This document shows, piece by piece, positions 34,541 through 46,365 of a DNA stretch of 64,000 nt. Below the pieces are notes generated by a model. It saw nothing but the letters and a program-made list of their open reading frames with translations, did no database searches and was not told the DNA's origin. The position numbers and the translations under genes were made by a program. Positions within the stretch are counted from its first letter, which is position 1; every line of letters begins with the position of its first letter. Source of the stretch: Stenogyne calaminthoides (Eukaryota > Streptophyta > Magnoliopsida > Lamiales > Lamiaceae); the NCBI GenBank assembly GCA_037126765.1, contig JBBCBC010000043.1, positions 1-64,000 on the forward strand. Reading direction: 5' to 3'.

Positions 34541-35374
34541 GAACCCACGCTATTTGGGTTGCCCCACCTCGTGAACCGAAGCGGGGCGGGCAGGCTTGGG
34601 TATCATTTTTGCCCCGACCTGACCCGCCCCGTTCTGGCATGTTTATATATTAAAATTTTAATATACATAATATTTATATATATAATTTTATTAGTATTTA
34701 TTATTATGTATAACATAAATATTAATAATTTAATTTCATAAGTAATTTTTAAACTAATATATATTAATAAAACATAATATAAAGTATAATATGACATTTA
34801 AAATATAAATTTATATTCGTATAAACATATTTTATAAGGTAAAAATAAAATGATAAATATATTTTTAATATTATATTATTTACTTATGTTAGAATGGGTC
34901 GACCTGCCCCGCCCCACGACCCGCAACTGGTCGGACGCGCCCCGTCCCGTACATTGATTTGGGTGAAAATTGCATGATTTTATTGGTCATTAATTGCCTT
35001 TTTTTTATTTAATTTCATGCTTTTATCACTTAATATTGACTAATTACACTTGATTTGGGAAAAAGGCCGTGTTTTGTTATTTTTGTAGGAAAATTGATAA
35101 TTTTTGGATGCAAGACACGTATCTAATTTGTAGTGAAGCCAAACGAAGGAAGAAATCGAGAAGAAAATCAAGAGCAGGTCTTGTGTGAAATATTGCACAC
35201 TAGTGTTATGTGCAATACCACACAATTAAAGCAAAATAGACTAAAATTCGCGGGTCGTGTGCGCTGGGCGGGCGGATCGAGCGGCGCGGGCAGGGCAGGC
35301 GGGTTGAGCAGGTTGGGCAGAGCACTTGGCTATTTACGTATTACATTTTATGCAAGGATATTTTTATCAATAAT

Positions 35375-35465
35375 TGTTGTAGCCTAATGGTTCTGGTCTA
35401 TTTTCAGTGTATTTGGTCGCAGGTTCAATTCTTATTGAGCACATAATTTTTAATTTTTTTTCAAG
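35375..35465 (+). mobile_element. tRNA-derived SINE-like segment
   Basis: A good A-box, TAGCCTAATGG, is followed 35 bases later by a good B-box, GGTTCAATTCT, and then a T-rich tail. Pol III internal promoter spacing is right. The length and target duplications are unclear. Confidence 0.45.
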
Positions 35466-35474
35466 TTATTTTTG

Positions 35475-35930
35475 TGTGTTACTACATGAACAAAAAGTGT
35501 TACGCTATGAAGATAAATGTGTTACCACATGAACAAAACCAGTACAAGCGCGAAAAGAAATCCCCAGTCCAAAATTACAGATTTAAAGAACAACTTGATG
35601 TGTTACTACATGAACAAAAGAGTGTTACCCTATGAGCAAAAAGAATGTTACTACATGAACAAAAACCAGTACAAGTGCGAAAAAAAATCTTCAGTCCAAT
35701 TTTTTTTTCAAGTTGTTTTTGTGTGTTACTACATGAACAAAAGAGTGTTACCCTATGAACAAAAGAGTGTTACCACATGAACAAAACCAGTACAAGCGCG
35801 AAAAGAAATCCCAGTCCAAAATTACAGACTTAAAGAACAACTTTATGTGTTACTACATGAACAAAAGACTGTTACCCTATGAACAAAAGAGTGTTACTGC
35901 ATGAACAAAAACCAATACAAACGCGAAAAA
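35475..35930. repeat. Tandem repeat with GTGTTACTACATGAACAAAA units
   Basis: About ten short units (GTGTTACTACATGAACAAAA and GTGTTACCCTATGAACAAAA) alternate with a longer spacer (CCAGTACAAGCGCGAAAAG, AAATC, CAGTCCAAAATTACAG). This gives a two-level repeat within the proposed LTR. Confidence 0.8.
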
Positions 35931-37692
35931 AATCTTCAGTCCAAAATTACAGATTTACAGAAACAGCGTGAAAAGAGTGCAGAAGCATCTGAAAAATTGC
36001 GCCAGAAAATCAAGAGGAAACCGAATGGAAGGACCTGTAAATTTGCCAGGATGAGAAAACTGAAAAAATGGAGAAGAATATGGAAGAATTTGAATAAGGA
36101 AGAGAAAGAAAAGAAAAGAAATAACAAAAGAAGAGAAGAAAAAACCGCACCACAGTAAAATCTGAAATCTCGAGGAAGAAGAACCCTAGGATCACGAGGA
36201 AGAAGAAAACGGGCAGTGCCGTATCTGAAATAACTTTGGGCCTGACCCGCGAAAAATAAATATTTCTTCTATTTAAGCTAATTGCACATATCACTTGTAT
36301 GCAATATTGCATACAAGTTTTTGTGGAAAATCAAAGTACAAAAAGAGAAGAAATTGTATTGGGCCAAATTAAATAAAAATTCAGCATACTTGAAGGCCCA
36401 ATATTCATCCACTTAGTGGCCCATCAGCAGAGACCCATTTCAAGAATTAATGCATGCCCAAGTCATCAGCCATTGCAATTTGCAAATTGAAGAAACGTTG
36501 ATCAAATTAATTGGAAACAAGCTGGACCCCACGCCTATGTATCCAATTTTCAGCAGCAAAGTAGAAAGGACAAAGTCGCTATTACCAACTTTTTCAGCAT
36601 TTTTTATTCAGCGATTTTAAGCAACTGAGACTGAGTTAAATACAGAGGGCGCAAATTTTAGGGATTCACCTCAGAATCTCTCCACACATTGGGCAGCCCC
36701 CATTTCCTCTCTTTACACATTAAATAGGGTTCTTAAATTCTTTACATTTGGGAGCTCAAAATGTGAGCTTAGCTTGGAAATTTCCATCTTCATCACCTAC
36801 ATTAGTCTAGTTTTTCTTTCCCTTTTATTTTTGTTATTTTATTTTTATTGTAATTGAGATATTGTAGGAATTCCCTAGAACCATTTTGGTTCTAGGGCAT
36901 TGCATATTTAGTTTGAAGTTTATGAATTAATTTCTTGTTTAATTGGTATTTGTGTTTCTACTCCTATTTGTTTGTTTAATTTCTTTGAAAGCATGTTGTT
37001 AGTGTACATAATAACATGACTTATTTGATGTTAATTGAGGTAAGATCGAGAGATGTATTCCATTAATAGATCTTTAAGCACACCACCCAATTTATTATGA
37101 GCTCGATAGAGGATTAACTATTGGGAGGGTTGTAGATGATCTTATGTGCTTTTTCAAGTTGCATTGCACTAGCTAGGTAGAAATACATGTTTTTGTAATG
37201 TTTCCTTTGGATTGAATTGATTGAAAAATTGTTCTAATTCATTATTTAGTGATCAACCCTATAGGAAAATGCACAATATCATTTAAATGAGTCTTTAGCC
37301 ATAAATGGATTTCTAAATATTGCAATTGTCTTGGAACCAATTTTCTTTATTTATTGTTTTTTGTATTTTTCATGTCTTTAGCTTGTTGTTGATTTGGATT
37401 GGACTAGTTTTAATTGCTTTCTTAGTGACATTTTAGTTAGCATTTATGATTAATCTTTAGTTTTTAAAACCTTCCTAAAAAATAAATCGTGTCTAGATAG
37501 AATCGAGCTAACGAAAATCATTTTTACACTAACCTTTCCATGTGGGATCGACTCGTACTTACCTCACTAGGATAGACACCGTACACTTACGGTTGAATAT
37601 TTTACGTGTTGGGAAAATATGAAACATACATAGAGTGGGGCGGGCTTGGGTCTTCTAGTACCCGTCTTGCCCCGGTCCATTGTCATCCCTAC

Positions 37693-38418
37693 CACCACCC
37701 CGAAAACACACCTCCCTCCATTTTCAATTTTTTTTCACAGACTACACTTCGAATTATGCCTAGGTTTGCCTATTTTTTTATTTTCTTTTTTACGGTTTTT
37801 GAACATAATAATTTCATAATTTTTTTTTCAACTTCTTTTTTCTTTTTTGATTTTTTTTTTCTGATTTTTTGTTCGAATAGATCTGTTTCGATTTTTTTTT
37901 TCGATCTTCTGGGCTGTTTTCGAAAAAAAACCTATCAATATACTCTTATTTCAGTTTTTTTTTTCTTGAAAAAATTGAAGAACCGGGTTCGAAATATTTG
38001 AATTCGCGAAAAAAAAAAATTAAAGTTTGCAGAACATTTATGTCATCACATTATACTACTCATACACTAGATTTCATAGGTAGTTCGTTGCTTTCTTCAT
38101 TGTTTTTGTCTGAAATGGTTTTTTTCCCCCAAAATTCTCTTCTCTTCGTTAACAAGAATCACATCAGTTTTGGTGTTTTTATTGAAAAGGGTGTACTTAC
38201 AAGGTGTAATATTGAAAAGGTATTTGTGACTTTTCATTTGGTTGTTTTAAACAAAAGTGGAATGGAGGGTGTACTTACTAAAATTGTTGGTGTCAATAAC
38301 CGTTGTCATATATAATTTTATATACTTGTGAAAAAAGAAAAAAGATAAGAGTTATAAATATTTTAATTTTTTTTAAAGCAATCAATTACAATACCTCCCG
38401 TAATCGCACCGTAACCAT
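37693..38418. other. Unassigned, T-rich
   Basis: Long T runs create open frames (37606-38001 and 37998-38315, plus) that show no domain or plausible composition. I see no feature. Confidence 0.3.
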
Positions 38419-38426
38419 CATAAGAG

Positions 38427-38945
38427 TAGGGGTGACAATTTCAGAGATGACACGATAGCACGACACGAAAACGATACGAAAATTGTGGGTTAGTGTTTAG
38501 TCTTATCGTGTTAGTTAATTATTATCGTGTAAACCACGATAAGGACCGCGAAATTTTAAATTTTTCGTCGTCGGTCGTGTTAAATGTCAACCCGATAAGT
38601 TTGAATTAAAAATATTTTATTATACATATGACTTGATATTTTATAATTTTATTAGAATTTTTTTATCGTGTCATATCGTGTTAACGCCAGAATATCGCAA
38701 GTCACATCGCGGTCGTAAATGTCATATCGTATAATATCAAATTTTTAATATAAATTCTATTTTAAAATTTATTTATTTTTCTTATCGTGTCATATCGTAT
38801 CGTGTCGTGTCGACACGAAATTTTTCGTGTTCGTGTCGTGTTAGCACGGATTCTTATCGTGTTGTGTTCGTGTTTGGCCTTATCGTGTCGTGTCACTATT
38901 GTGTCGACACGATACACGACCCGATAACACGAATTGCCACCCTTA
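38427..38945. mobile_element. hAT MITE, 519 bp, with perfect 8-bp target duplication CATAAGAG
   Basis: The ends are TAGGGGTGACAATT and, in reverse complement, TAAGGGTGGCAATTCG. CATAAGAG is present at both 38419-38426 and 38946-38953. The interior is filled with TATCGTGTCGTGT/ACACGATA strings. There is no ORF. Confidence 0.9.
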
Positions 38946-39013
38946 CATAAGAGGGGGAATACCACTCATCATAAGAGGAACCACCACAAGAGAAAATAAA
39001 AGGCCCGAAAAGA

Positions 39014-39560
39014 GTCGGACCTATTTGGCCCGGCCCATTTGGCCCACGGGCCTAATGGGCTTGAGTCAATTTGGCCCGACGGGTCATGGGCCGCCCGTTT
39101 GGCCCGACATTTTTTTTTATTATTTTTTTATTTGTAATTCTTTGTACAAACTATAAAAACTAAAAAAAATTATTTTTTATAATTTGTCAAACTACGAGTT
39201 TTTTTATATAATTAACTATCACAATCAATAAAATAGTACTCAAGTTAATATTTTCATGTACATAAGATTGTATTTTAATAATTATAATTATTATTTTATT
39301 TTTTTAATCAGAAAATAAAGTAAATTGATAAGGATGGAAAAATACCAAAAGAATTAAAAAGAAATAATGTAATTTTGTAAAGTAAATAAAATAATTAAAT
39401 AAAAAAAAAATCATGGGTAAAGTTTTGGCATGAGCCCATCTTTGAAATTTTTTTTGCATTCTGTAGGATGATGATGATGATAAAATTTCTAAAAATTTCG
39501 TAACATAACTTGGCCCGATGGGCCGGGCCGGGCCGGGCGGCCCATTTTGCCGGCTCTAGT
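39014..39560. mobile_element. hAT-like element with GGCCCGGCCC-rich ends
   Basis: The left end AGAGTCGGACCTATTTGGCCC and the right end in reverse, AGAGCCGGCAAAATGGGCC, are related. Both termini are rich in TTGGCCCG/CGGGCCAA and the middle is AT-rich. Target duplications have decayed. Confidence 0.6.
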
Positions 39561-41315
39561 TATAGTATTGTTTTCGTACAGTCTCATTGGTCCAAAGACT
39601 CCAAACAAATTGTAGGTAGAAGTAGAACTTATTGGAAAGTAGAAAACGTCGACTTCAGCAACTAATAATTTTTCCTCACCTTTATCTATTTTCAATCTTA
39701 ATTAATTCTGATTAGTTTTTATTATATTTTACAAAGATTAATAAATATAATTTATTTTTTATATACCCTTATTTACAATAAAATTTTCTTATAAAATAGT
39801 AAAAATGTTTTTTTAAAGGGTATAAATGTTTATTTTCAATATACATTAAAATATGAATATTTTAAAAATAAGGGTGGAATAAAAAAGATTCAAATAATAA
39901 AGTACGGGTTGGTAGTATTACACCGTTTGGTACAACGTAATATAAATGACTGAATAAAAATAGTATTCAACTTGGTAGGGAGTAATAAACATGTAGTATA
40001 AAATAAGTATATCACTAGGTATGAGGTAATAAACATGTATAAATTGGTCCATCATATGTTTGATTTTGAAATGCTATATTTATGGGTGACATTAATATAT
40101 ATATATATGCTAACTAAGAAATTTTAAATTTTTTACCACCTCCTTCTCGTTTTCGTGGGAGATCCAAGTTTGATTCCATTTGGGGATAAATTTGAAATTA
40201 TAGGAGTTATAAGGTGGATTGGTGATTTCGTGGAGTATTTGGGTGCTTGGTGTATACTAACTACTAACAACTAACTTTATCCAATAAAAAAAGATAAAAA
40301 TTAATATATATATATATATATATGTGTTGAAGGATACAGTGAAACACCGTAATACACACCGGGTTGGGAGGATTCAATTCGAGTCAATACTAAATTAGTA
40401 TGACCTACCAAGTGGGCTTTTAAATTTTTTGGGCCACTATTCATCCCATATTACAGACTACTAATCGCACCTTAAAAACACATCAGAAAATGACTATTTT
40501 AATAGGATGAGGAAGTAGTGTGGGTCAAATCAGACAATATGTCAATAATAATCATCTTATATCATTATAATTTATATGCAATCTAACAACTTAGAATCCC
40601 ATGAATACCATAATTACATTCCAATATTCCATAGGCCCAAGCTTGATATAGAAGACAATATTTCTGTATTATTTGGTCTAGAATCTAGATAAATCTATGC
40701 GCTGTACTTAGATTTTTAGTGGGCTTTTTAGCAAGCTATAAAAAATGAATGACTTTATTTAGGATTTAACTACTAAACGGCTCTCTTTCAAATTCCCTAG
40801 TGTATTCAGCCACTAACAACTAGTGATAATCATTTTTTAAAAGCAAAAAGTCAAAAACTATGAGGTACATCTTTGGAAAAAAAATAAAAAAATGCTTGTG
40901 AACTCTGGTGAGGGAGCTAAGAATCTCATTTTAAAATTGTTCTCTCACAATTTTTAAATTTTAAAAGTGATTCTAATTCTAAACATTGAAAAATAGTTTC
41001 AAACACCTCCTTAATCTTGTATAATAAGTTAAAAAATAAAAATGTGTTGTGTCATTCTTGAACTTGCTGTATTCTATAAACTGAATCAATTATCAGTGTA
41101 AATGCATCTGACCTGAAAATCATCCTCAAAACATGAAACATCAGAACATCAGATCCGATGAACATCATTAATTCAACAAAAGTGTAAAAAAGGAAATTAT
41201 TCCACAAGAATAACAACCAAGTAAACCACACTACAAATCAGAGTGTCAATGCTCAAGATGACTTGAACATAAAACTAAATCACATCATAAATCCAAAAAT
41301 AAAAACAAAAAAAAC
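39561..41315. other. Intergenic, 3' flank of the TPR-SET gene
   Basis: AT-rich DNA with an (AT)n run near 40305-40323. Terminus-like phrases (TATTACACCGTTTGGTA near 39918, AAACACCGTAATACACACC near 40342) suggest a further decayed MITE but do not form a defensible pair. Confidence 0.35.
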
Positions 41316-42962
41316 TCATTCTTGAACACCACCAAACTGAATCATCAATCCCCTAAGTGCCTGTTTCTTCATCACTTTCCCATAAATCCCTCTCCCCAAC
41401 TTCATAGCCTTCTCTATTTCCACAACTCCATTAATCCCACCACTCCTCCTTAATCCCTCCAAAAACACTTTCAAAATCCTCTCATCACTCCCAACTGCAT
41501 CAAACACACTATCCACCACAATTTCAGCTGTGGGAATCTTTCTCCCCCATTTTCTCATCATTTTTTCCGACCCAAAAACCCGCGAATACGCCTCCCAAAA
41601 TGAAGCCCTCAAATGCCCTTTCCCTTTCCCTCTAACCGCTAATCTTCTCATCAATTCCTCCAATCTATACACCACATTTCCCATATCCACCACCCCTTTT
41701 CCTAAAGCCATATCAATCTCCCTCATTTCTTGCTTGTACACCACACTCTCTTCGAATTTGCACCTCTTGCATCTGCACCTAAAGCCCCAGTTATTCGCCA
41801 TTTCTCTCCGGCTATTAAGAGGCAAAAGAACATCGAAATACGCGAAACAGAGCTCTTCCCCTGCCTTCAAATCTCTAGCAGCATGAACCACCATGTGATC
41901 ACCAATGTGCACCCTTCTCACATTAGGATCACAAGAATGGTTTATCAAAGAAGCCAGAATCCATAACCCTACGCCTTGATAATCGGCGTTTTTCCCCAAG
42001 ACTTTCGCGGAAATCGCGTCCTCAAGAATCGAATTCACATCCAAAATACTCAACAATCTTCCCTTATCCAACTTCTCACAAGAATTTCTGCTGCAATTAT
42101 TATAAACCTCCGATTCAGGCCTGAAAATCCCAATATCAGGAACCACCATAGCCTCTTCATCTTCACCTGCAGATAAATTCGAGATCAAACCGTTGATCCC
42201 ACCGCATTTCGAAGAAGATTCCACAACTTTATCAATGAAATTCTTCCATATAACCAAATGTGCATTTTCCCCTGAATCATGCGACATTATAGCCCTATCA
42301 ACAGCAACAGCTTTAGTCACAAACAACAAACTCCCACTCTCGACATTCTTGGTCGCAAATAAACCACGCCCACTAATCTCAGATTCCTTGATTTCCACCC
42401 CACCAATATACTCTCCCAATTCGGGAACTTTCCCTCTTAATCCACTCAAAACCCAATCAGAAACATCAAACGCCCCACTTCTTGATAAAGAATCAAGCTT
42501 TTTGGATTTCAGCAACAACCCATTCACCAAATCAGAATTCTCACTAGCCTGCGAATCAAGACTCGCTGCTTTGAAGCAATTCAAAGCCGCACTGTACCTA
42601 TTCAAATTCAACAAGATTTTACCCTTGCATAAGAGAGTCTTGAAATGGGATTTCTCAATTTTCAGCGCCTCCTCGCAATCTTCAAACGCTTCTGAGAAAT
42701 TCGACAATCGGGCTCGGGCTTCGGCCCGATTGGAGTACGCTAAGCAGAGGGTTTTTGGGATCTTGGTGAGATCCGGGTTTTTCTTGGAAATAGATTTTTG
42801 GCAGAGATTGATGATTTGTGAGTAGGCTTGTATTGAATCTTTGTATTCTTCTCGTAGAAGGAGGTCTGTGGCTTTGGATCTCAGATTCTGTATTCTCCCC
42901 TCTTCTTCTTCTTCGACTTCCATTTCCATTTTTTCTGCTTCTTGTTCTTCTGTTTCTCTCAT
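41316..42962 (-). CDS. SET-domain methyltransferase with N-terminal TPRs (SMYD-like, plant SDG/ATXR1-type)
   Basis: An intronless 548-residue protein. An acidic N-terminus is followed by TPR-type helices at about 24-140 (LCLAYSNRAEARARL, FSEAFEDCEEALKIE, LLCKGKILLNLNRYSAALNC). The SET domain runs from about 188 (IKESEISGRGLFATKN) to 380, with the pseudoknot signature NHSCDPN at 341-347 and GEELCFAYFD at 368-377. A post-SET zinc cluster, CRCKRC, lies at 396-401. The SAM-binding and lysine-channel motifs look intact, so it should be an active protein lysine methyltransferase. A MYND finger of animal SMYD proteins is not visible; a Cys-containing insert (NNCSRNSCEKL) sits in the split SET region. 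Substrate unknown. I compare it to Arabidopsis SDG35/ATXR1 from memory, so the orthology is tentative. The C-terminal 140 residues are helical and Arg/Lys/Glu-rich. Confidence 0.88.
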   Translation of the reverse strand: MRETEEQEAEKMEMEVEEEEEGRIQNLRSKATDLLLREEYKDSIQAYSQIINLCQKSISKKNPDLTKIPKTLCLAYSNRAEARARLSNFSEAFEDCEEALKIEKSHFKTLLCKGKILLNLNRYSAALNCFKAASLDSQASENSDLVNGLLLKSKKLDSLSRSGAFDVSDWVLSGLRGKVPELGEYIGGVEIKESEISGRGLFATKNVESGSLLFVTKAVAVDRAIMSHDSGENAHLVIWKNFIDKVVESSSKCGGINGLISNLSAGEDEEAMVVPDIGIFRPESEVYNNCSRNSCEKLDKGRLLSILDVNSILEDAISAKVLGKNADYQGVGLWILASLINHSCDPNVRRVHIGDHMVVHAARDLKAGEELCFAYFDVLLPLNSRREMANNWGFRCRCKRCKFEESVVYKQEMREIDMALGKGVVDMGNVVYRLEELMRRLAVRGKGKGHLRASFWEAYSRVFGSEKMMRKWGRKIPTAEIVVDSVFDAVGSDERILKVFLEGLRRSGGINGVVEIEKAMKLGRGIYGKVMKKQALRGLMIQFGGVQE

Positions 42963-43304
42963 CTTCTACTCTACTTTTTCTGGTTCTTCTTGATTTTTCT
43001 TTTTTCCCCCAAACTTTTTGATCTGTTATTGTGTGATTAGATTTAAATCTGAGGAAATGTAACGGTCGACTTGCAGTGATTAATTACCCTTTTTATAATA
43101 GTGTGTAACGTCTATGAACCTTCCTGAAATTAGCGACTATGTAGGGGTCAGTTTTGTACTTTCCATTAATGGCTTATACTTTTATATTTTATCTTTTTTG
43201 GGATAGTTCACAACTAAAACTTCCCAAATTGCAGCAATCATGTCAGTTATATCAGACAAAGGAAATATAGCCTTCAAGATTACAATCTAAACTTTGGTGT
43301 CTTA

Positions 43305-43635
43305 TAGGCAAATTATTTTTTGCACCACATAAATTAATAAAATTTGTGCAATTTAATTTTAAAAGTTTTTTTTTAATTTTTTTTAGTTTTAACTTTCTTT
43401 TTTTTTTCAATTTCGATTTTCTTTTAACTTTAATTTCAGTTTTAGATGTTTTTTTTTTTAATACCCCAGCCCAAAACCCTACCGAGTGATTTATGGTTCA
43501 CTTACTAAAAGTGGTTCATTGCTTCAATTCACCCAAATGGTTTAAATATGATTTAGGGTTCACTATTTAGGGGTTAGAGTTTATATTGCACCATTTTTTA
43601 TTGGTGCATGTGGTGCACAGGAGACTAACTCTAGT
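43305..43635. mobile_element. MITE with TGCACCACAT terminal repeats
   Basis: TGCACCACATAAATTAATAA at the left mirrors TTATTGGTGCATGTGGTGCA at the right. The interior contains ATGGTTCAC and TTTAGGGTTCAC phrases also seen in the MITE at 18305-18712, so the two may be related. The exact outer ends are uncertain. Confidence 0.55.
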
Positions 43636-44797
43636 TTATGGTATAGTACACACACATTCATGTATCTACTATCAACCCATATTTATATAATTAACTAGTT
43701 TAGTGCATAAATATTACATTTAATAATAAAAAATATAAATGTGTGCGTAAATACACTAAATATGATTTAATAATTGTTTAAGGTGTATATTAGTAAATTA
43801 TCTTAAACCTTGGAATAAGATTATTGTGTCAAATATTATTTATTCATTTTAACATGAAATTGAAATCTACAAATCAAAACAATATAAATCGACTAAGAAA
43901 AAACTAATAAATTAATTAATTAATATGTAATAATGAAAAAAAAAAAAAAAGTGAATAAATTATAATATAAAATACTTTTGCCACATAAAATATGTTAAGA
44001 TATACATAAGAGCAATTATAAAATAAAATTTTTATTAAGAAATTAATAATTGAATATAATTCACACTAAGATAAAATACATTTAGAATGAATATTTTATT
44101 TATCTTAAATTAAGTCAAAAAAAATTTGTCGAAAGAAAGATAAATGAATAATATTATATAGTTAAATATTAAACATAAAGTAATAAATATGAATTACACA
44201 ATTTATAACATTCGCACATATTTTAAATACCTAAATAATTAGAAATTAATTATACACAAAAACTTTAAGTTTCATGACACATATGATTCTTTTATAAAAA
44301 ATATCAAATAGAAAAATGACATGTTTACTCAAATTTCTCATTGAATGACACATATGTTAAATTAACATGGAGTTGACACATCATGAAAAAAAAAACTCCC
44401 TATTAGTATATAGAGGGATATTACCACATAATAATTGCACAATTGAGGATAAATAAATTACATCTTTCACTATAATAAGTTACATGATTCTAAAATGAAT
44501 TATGAGTTCACAGTGCACCTAAATGCATACAAGACTCAATTTAATAATAATGCATTCGAAGGTTCACGAAATATCAATTTTTCCTTTAACATCTCTAAAT
44601 GATTTTTTATTTTTTTAAAATTATTCAAGTACAAATAATTATTTCAAAAAATCCCCAGAATATGTGAAATAAGTATGATTTAATGAGCTCCTTTCTTCAC
44701 ATTCCATGAATTTATTTTATTATTAAACTAATATTTTTATTAAATTTGAATTGATTTACAAACTAATAAAAGAAACTTTGACTAACATTTGATAGAT
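43636..44797. other. Intergenic, very AT-rich
   Basis: No gene, repeat family or regulatory site that I can name. Confidence 0.4.
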
Positions 44798-44800
44798 TTA

Positions 44801-45147
44801 GGTCATGTTTAGTTTGCGGGAATGATCCGGATAGGTCGGGACTAGCATTTTAATCTCATGTAATTATTCGTTTGATTTGTGAGATAAGGGCCCAAAATAC
44901 AATTTCAGCCTCCGATATAAAAATGTGTTTAATCCCTATATGGAGGGATATGACTATCTCATTTTGGAAGGTGTGATTGATCGAGATTATCATTTTAATC
45001 TCTTTATTGCTTTTTCAGTACAAGATTAAGAGTTGCAATCTTATAATCAAAATACATATTTTGATTCAAGCAATCCAAACCAATCAATTCAATCTTACTC
45101 AATCATATCATACCTAATCAATCAAGTCTTGTGAACCAAATGAAACC
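44801..45147. mobile_element. Tourist-like MITE, 347 bp, with TTA target duplication
   Basis: The ends GGTCATGTTTAGTTTG and, in reverse complement, GGTTTCATTTGGTTCAC are PIF/Harbinger-like. TTA flanks both sides (44798-44800 and 45148-45150). Confidence 0.8.
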
Positions 45148-45214
45148 TTAAAGAATATTTATACTTGCGTTGTCTAGCATTTGAATTTAAACATTACTAG
45201 TTCAAATTCGAAAA

Positions 45215-45478
45215 TAGATATTCATGTTCTATTCTTAACAAATCATATATAAACAAAATTCTCACCTAGAGAGATTCACATTTGAATATTTTGAATTCGA
45301 ATCCTGAAAAATAATAATTCTTTCTAATTAATGCAGAAATGAACTAGGATATAAAATTCAAATTGATATGACCAATATGCAAGTGGGCATAAATAACATT
45401 AATTTGTTTATACAATATACATAAATTATGCAAACATTTAATATAGGATTGATGATATAACCCAAAAGCAAGGCAACC
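45215..45478. repeat. Copy 1 (left part) of APC2-downstream DNA, duplicated at 57290-57490
   Basis: TTCATGTTCTATTCTTAACA, then AAATCATATATAAACAAAAT, TTCTTTCTAATTAATGCAG and the following sequence match 57292 onwards with scattered differences and a few short indels, in the same orientation. The copy continues at about 46366 after an inserted LINE tail. Confidence 0.85.
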
Positions 45479-46352
45479 TGTTGGGATGGCGGTGGTGCCG
45501 GCTTGTGTCCGAAATGCTTGGTAGCGCTTAAATCTCCTATGTATGTTTGTTTCGCGACTATCCCGACGGACTTTGAATTTTACAATCTAAAACTCCATTT
45601 TATTTTGAAATTTAAAATAAGGATTTTGAAATCCTATTAACTCTACTCTATTTCATCATCTACTACTACTCTACTTTTTATTTTCTCTATACACTCACAT
45701 TATCTACTTTTTTATTCTCCCAATATACTCAAAATAATATAATATATCACATCAATCAACTTTTTCATCATCATGCCCTATAAATTCTCACAACAAACAT
45801 ACATTTTAACTATTCATCAAGATTTTGAAATTTTAGGACTTCAAAGTTCTGAATTTTCCACGCTCACTATAAGCCAAAAACAAACATACCCCTAAGCATC
45901 TCCTCATCTTGTGCCCCTTATCACTTTTGGTTTGGGAGGCAATTGCGCATTAGGTGGGACGCTCGATCATCTATGTTGTAAATATTGATGAACATTTTAT
46001 GGAATTTGTTCTATCCGGTCGAATCAAAGTGAGAAGAAAGTTTATGAATGTCTTATGGCAAAATACCATTTGGAAAATTTGAAATGACCATAATAATTTG
46101 ATTTTTAAAGATAGTGCTTACTCCTTGAAAGAGTTTATTGATGTCATCAAGTTTAGTTCGTGGAAGTGGATTCAATCTCATTATCCAACTTCTTTAGATG
46201 TTCCGTTTCATAGTTAGGTTTGTCAACCGCTAAAGTGTTTACCTTTAAAATTGCAATTTGTGATTCGGTTGTGTATTTGACTATCTGTATGGGTTTCTGA
46301 GTACCTCTTATATTCGATTAATATAATTCATCTTTCCTTAAAAAAAAAAAAC
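45479..46352 (+). mobile_element. LINE 3'-end insertion with poly(A) tail, itself holding a MITE
   Basis: The start (GGGATGGCGGTGG...GAAATGCTTGG) and the part after the inner MITE decode as zinc-finger-RVT and C-terminal LINE ORF2 sequence with stops: NTIWKIWNDHNNLIF, SLKEFIDVIKFSSWKW, then SLDVPFHS and stop. A run of A ends it at about 46340-46352. It is absent from the homologous stretch at 57490, so it is an insertion relative to that copy. Confidence 0.75.
45537..45893. mobile_element. MITE nested in the LINE tail
   Basis: The left end GTATGTTTGTTTCGCG and the right end in reverse complement, GGGTATGTTTGTTTTTGGC, are a Tourist-like pair. The interior has TTTGAAATTT/TTTGAAATCC motifs in both orientations. 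LINE reading (AAATGCTTGG, then AAGCATCTCC) lies on both sides. Confidence 0.55.
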
Positions 46353-46365
46353 CGTGCTTGCGTTG

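Larger units (their letters stand above)
34964..37608 (+). mobile_element. Probable solo Gypsy LTR, 2645 bp, flanked by TTGGG
   Basis: TTGGG occurs immediately outside both proposed ends (34959-34963 and 37609-37613), the 5-bp duplication size of LTR elements. The 3' part, GTGGGATCGACTCGTACTTA, then CCGTACACTTACGG, is the signature of plant Athila/Tat LTR ends. It starts TG, but the 3' dinucleotide is TG instead of CA. It contains a SINE-like insert and a tandem repeat. No internal retrotransposon sequence follows. Confidence 0.5.
34541..37692. mobile_element. Decayed hAT-like element split by a solo LTR
   Basis: GC-rich strings such as AAGCGGGGCGGGCAGG, CTGACCCGCCCCGTTC and CGACCTGCCCCGCCCC (34576-34950) and GTGGGGCGGGCTTGGGTC to CCATTGTCATCCCTA (37617-37692) are the two flanks. 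The right terminus, in reverse complement TAGGGATGACAATGG, is hAT-like. The left terminus is not clear. Confidence 0.4.

Noticed and set aside
34329..34640. Gly/Arg-rich minus-strand frame
   Set aside because: Composition effect of a C-rich stretch overlapping a hAT remnant.
35901..36158. Lys/Arg/Glu-rich plus-strand frame, coiled-coil-like
   Set aside because: It lies in the LTR-like block beside a tandem repeat; low complexity, no start context or partner exon.
37606..38315. Two plus-strand frames of 131 and 105 codons
   Set aside because: They are Phe-rich products of T-runs at the end of a transposon region. There is no domain.
42193..42825. 210-codon plus-strand frame
   Set aside because: It is antisense to the intact TPR-SET gene and results from its codon composition.
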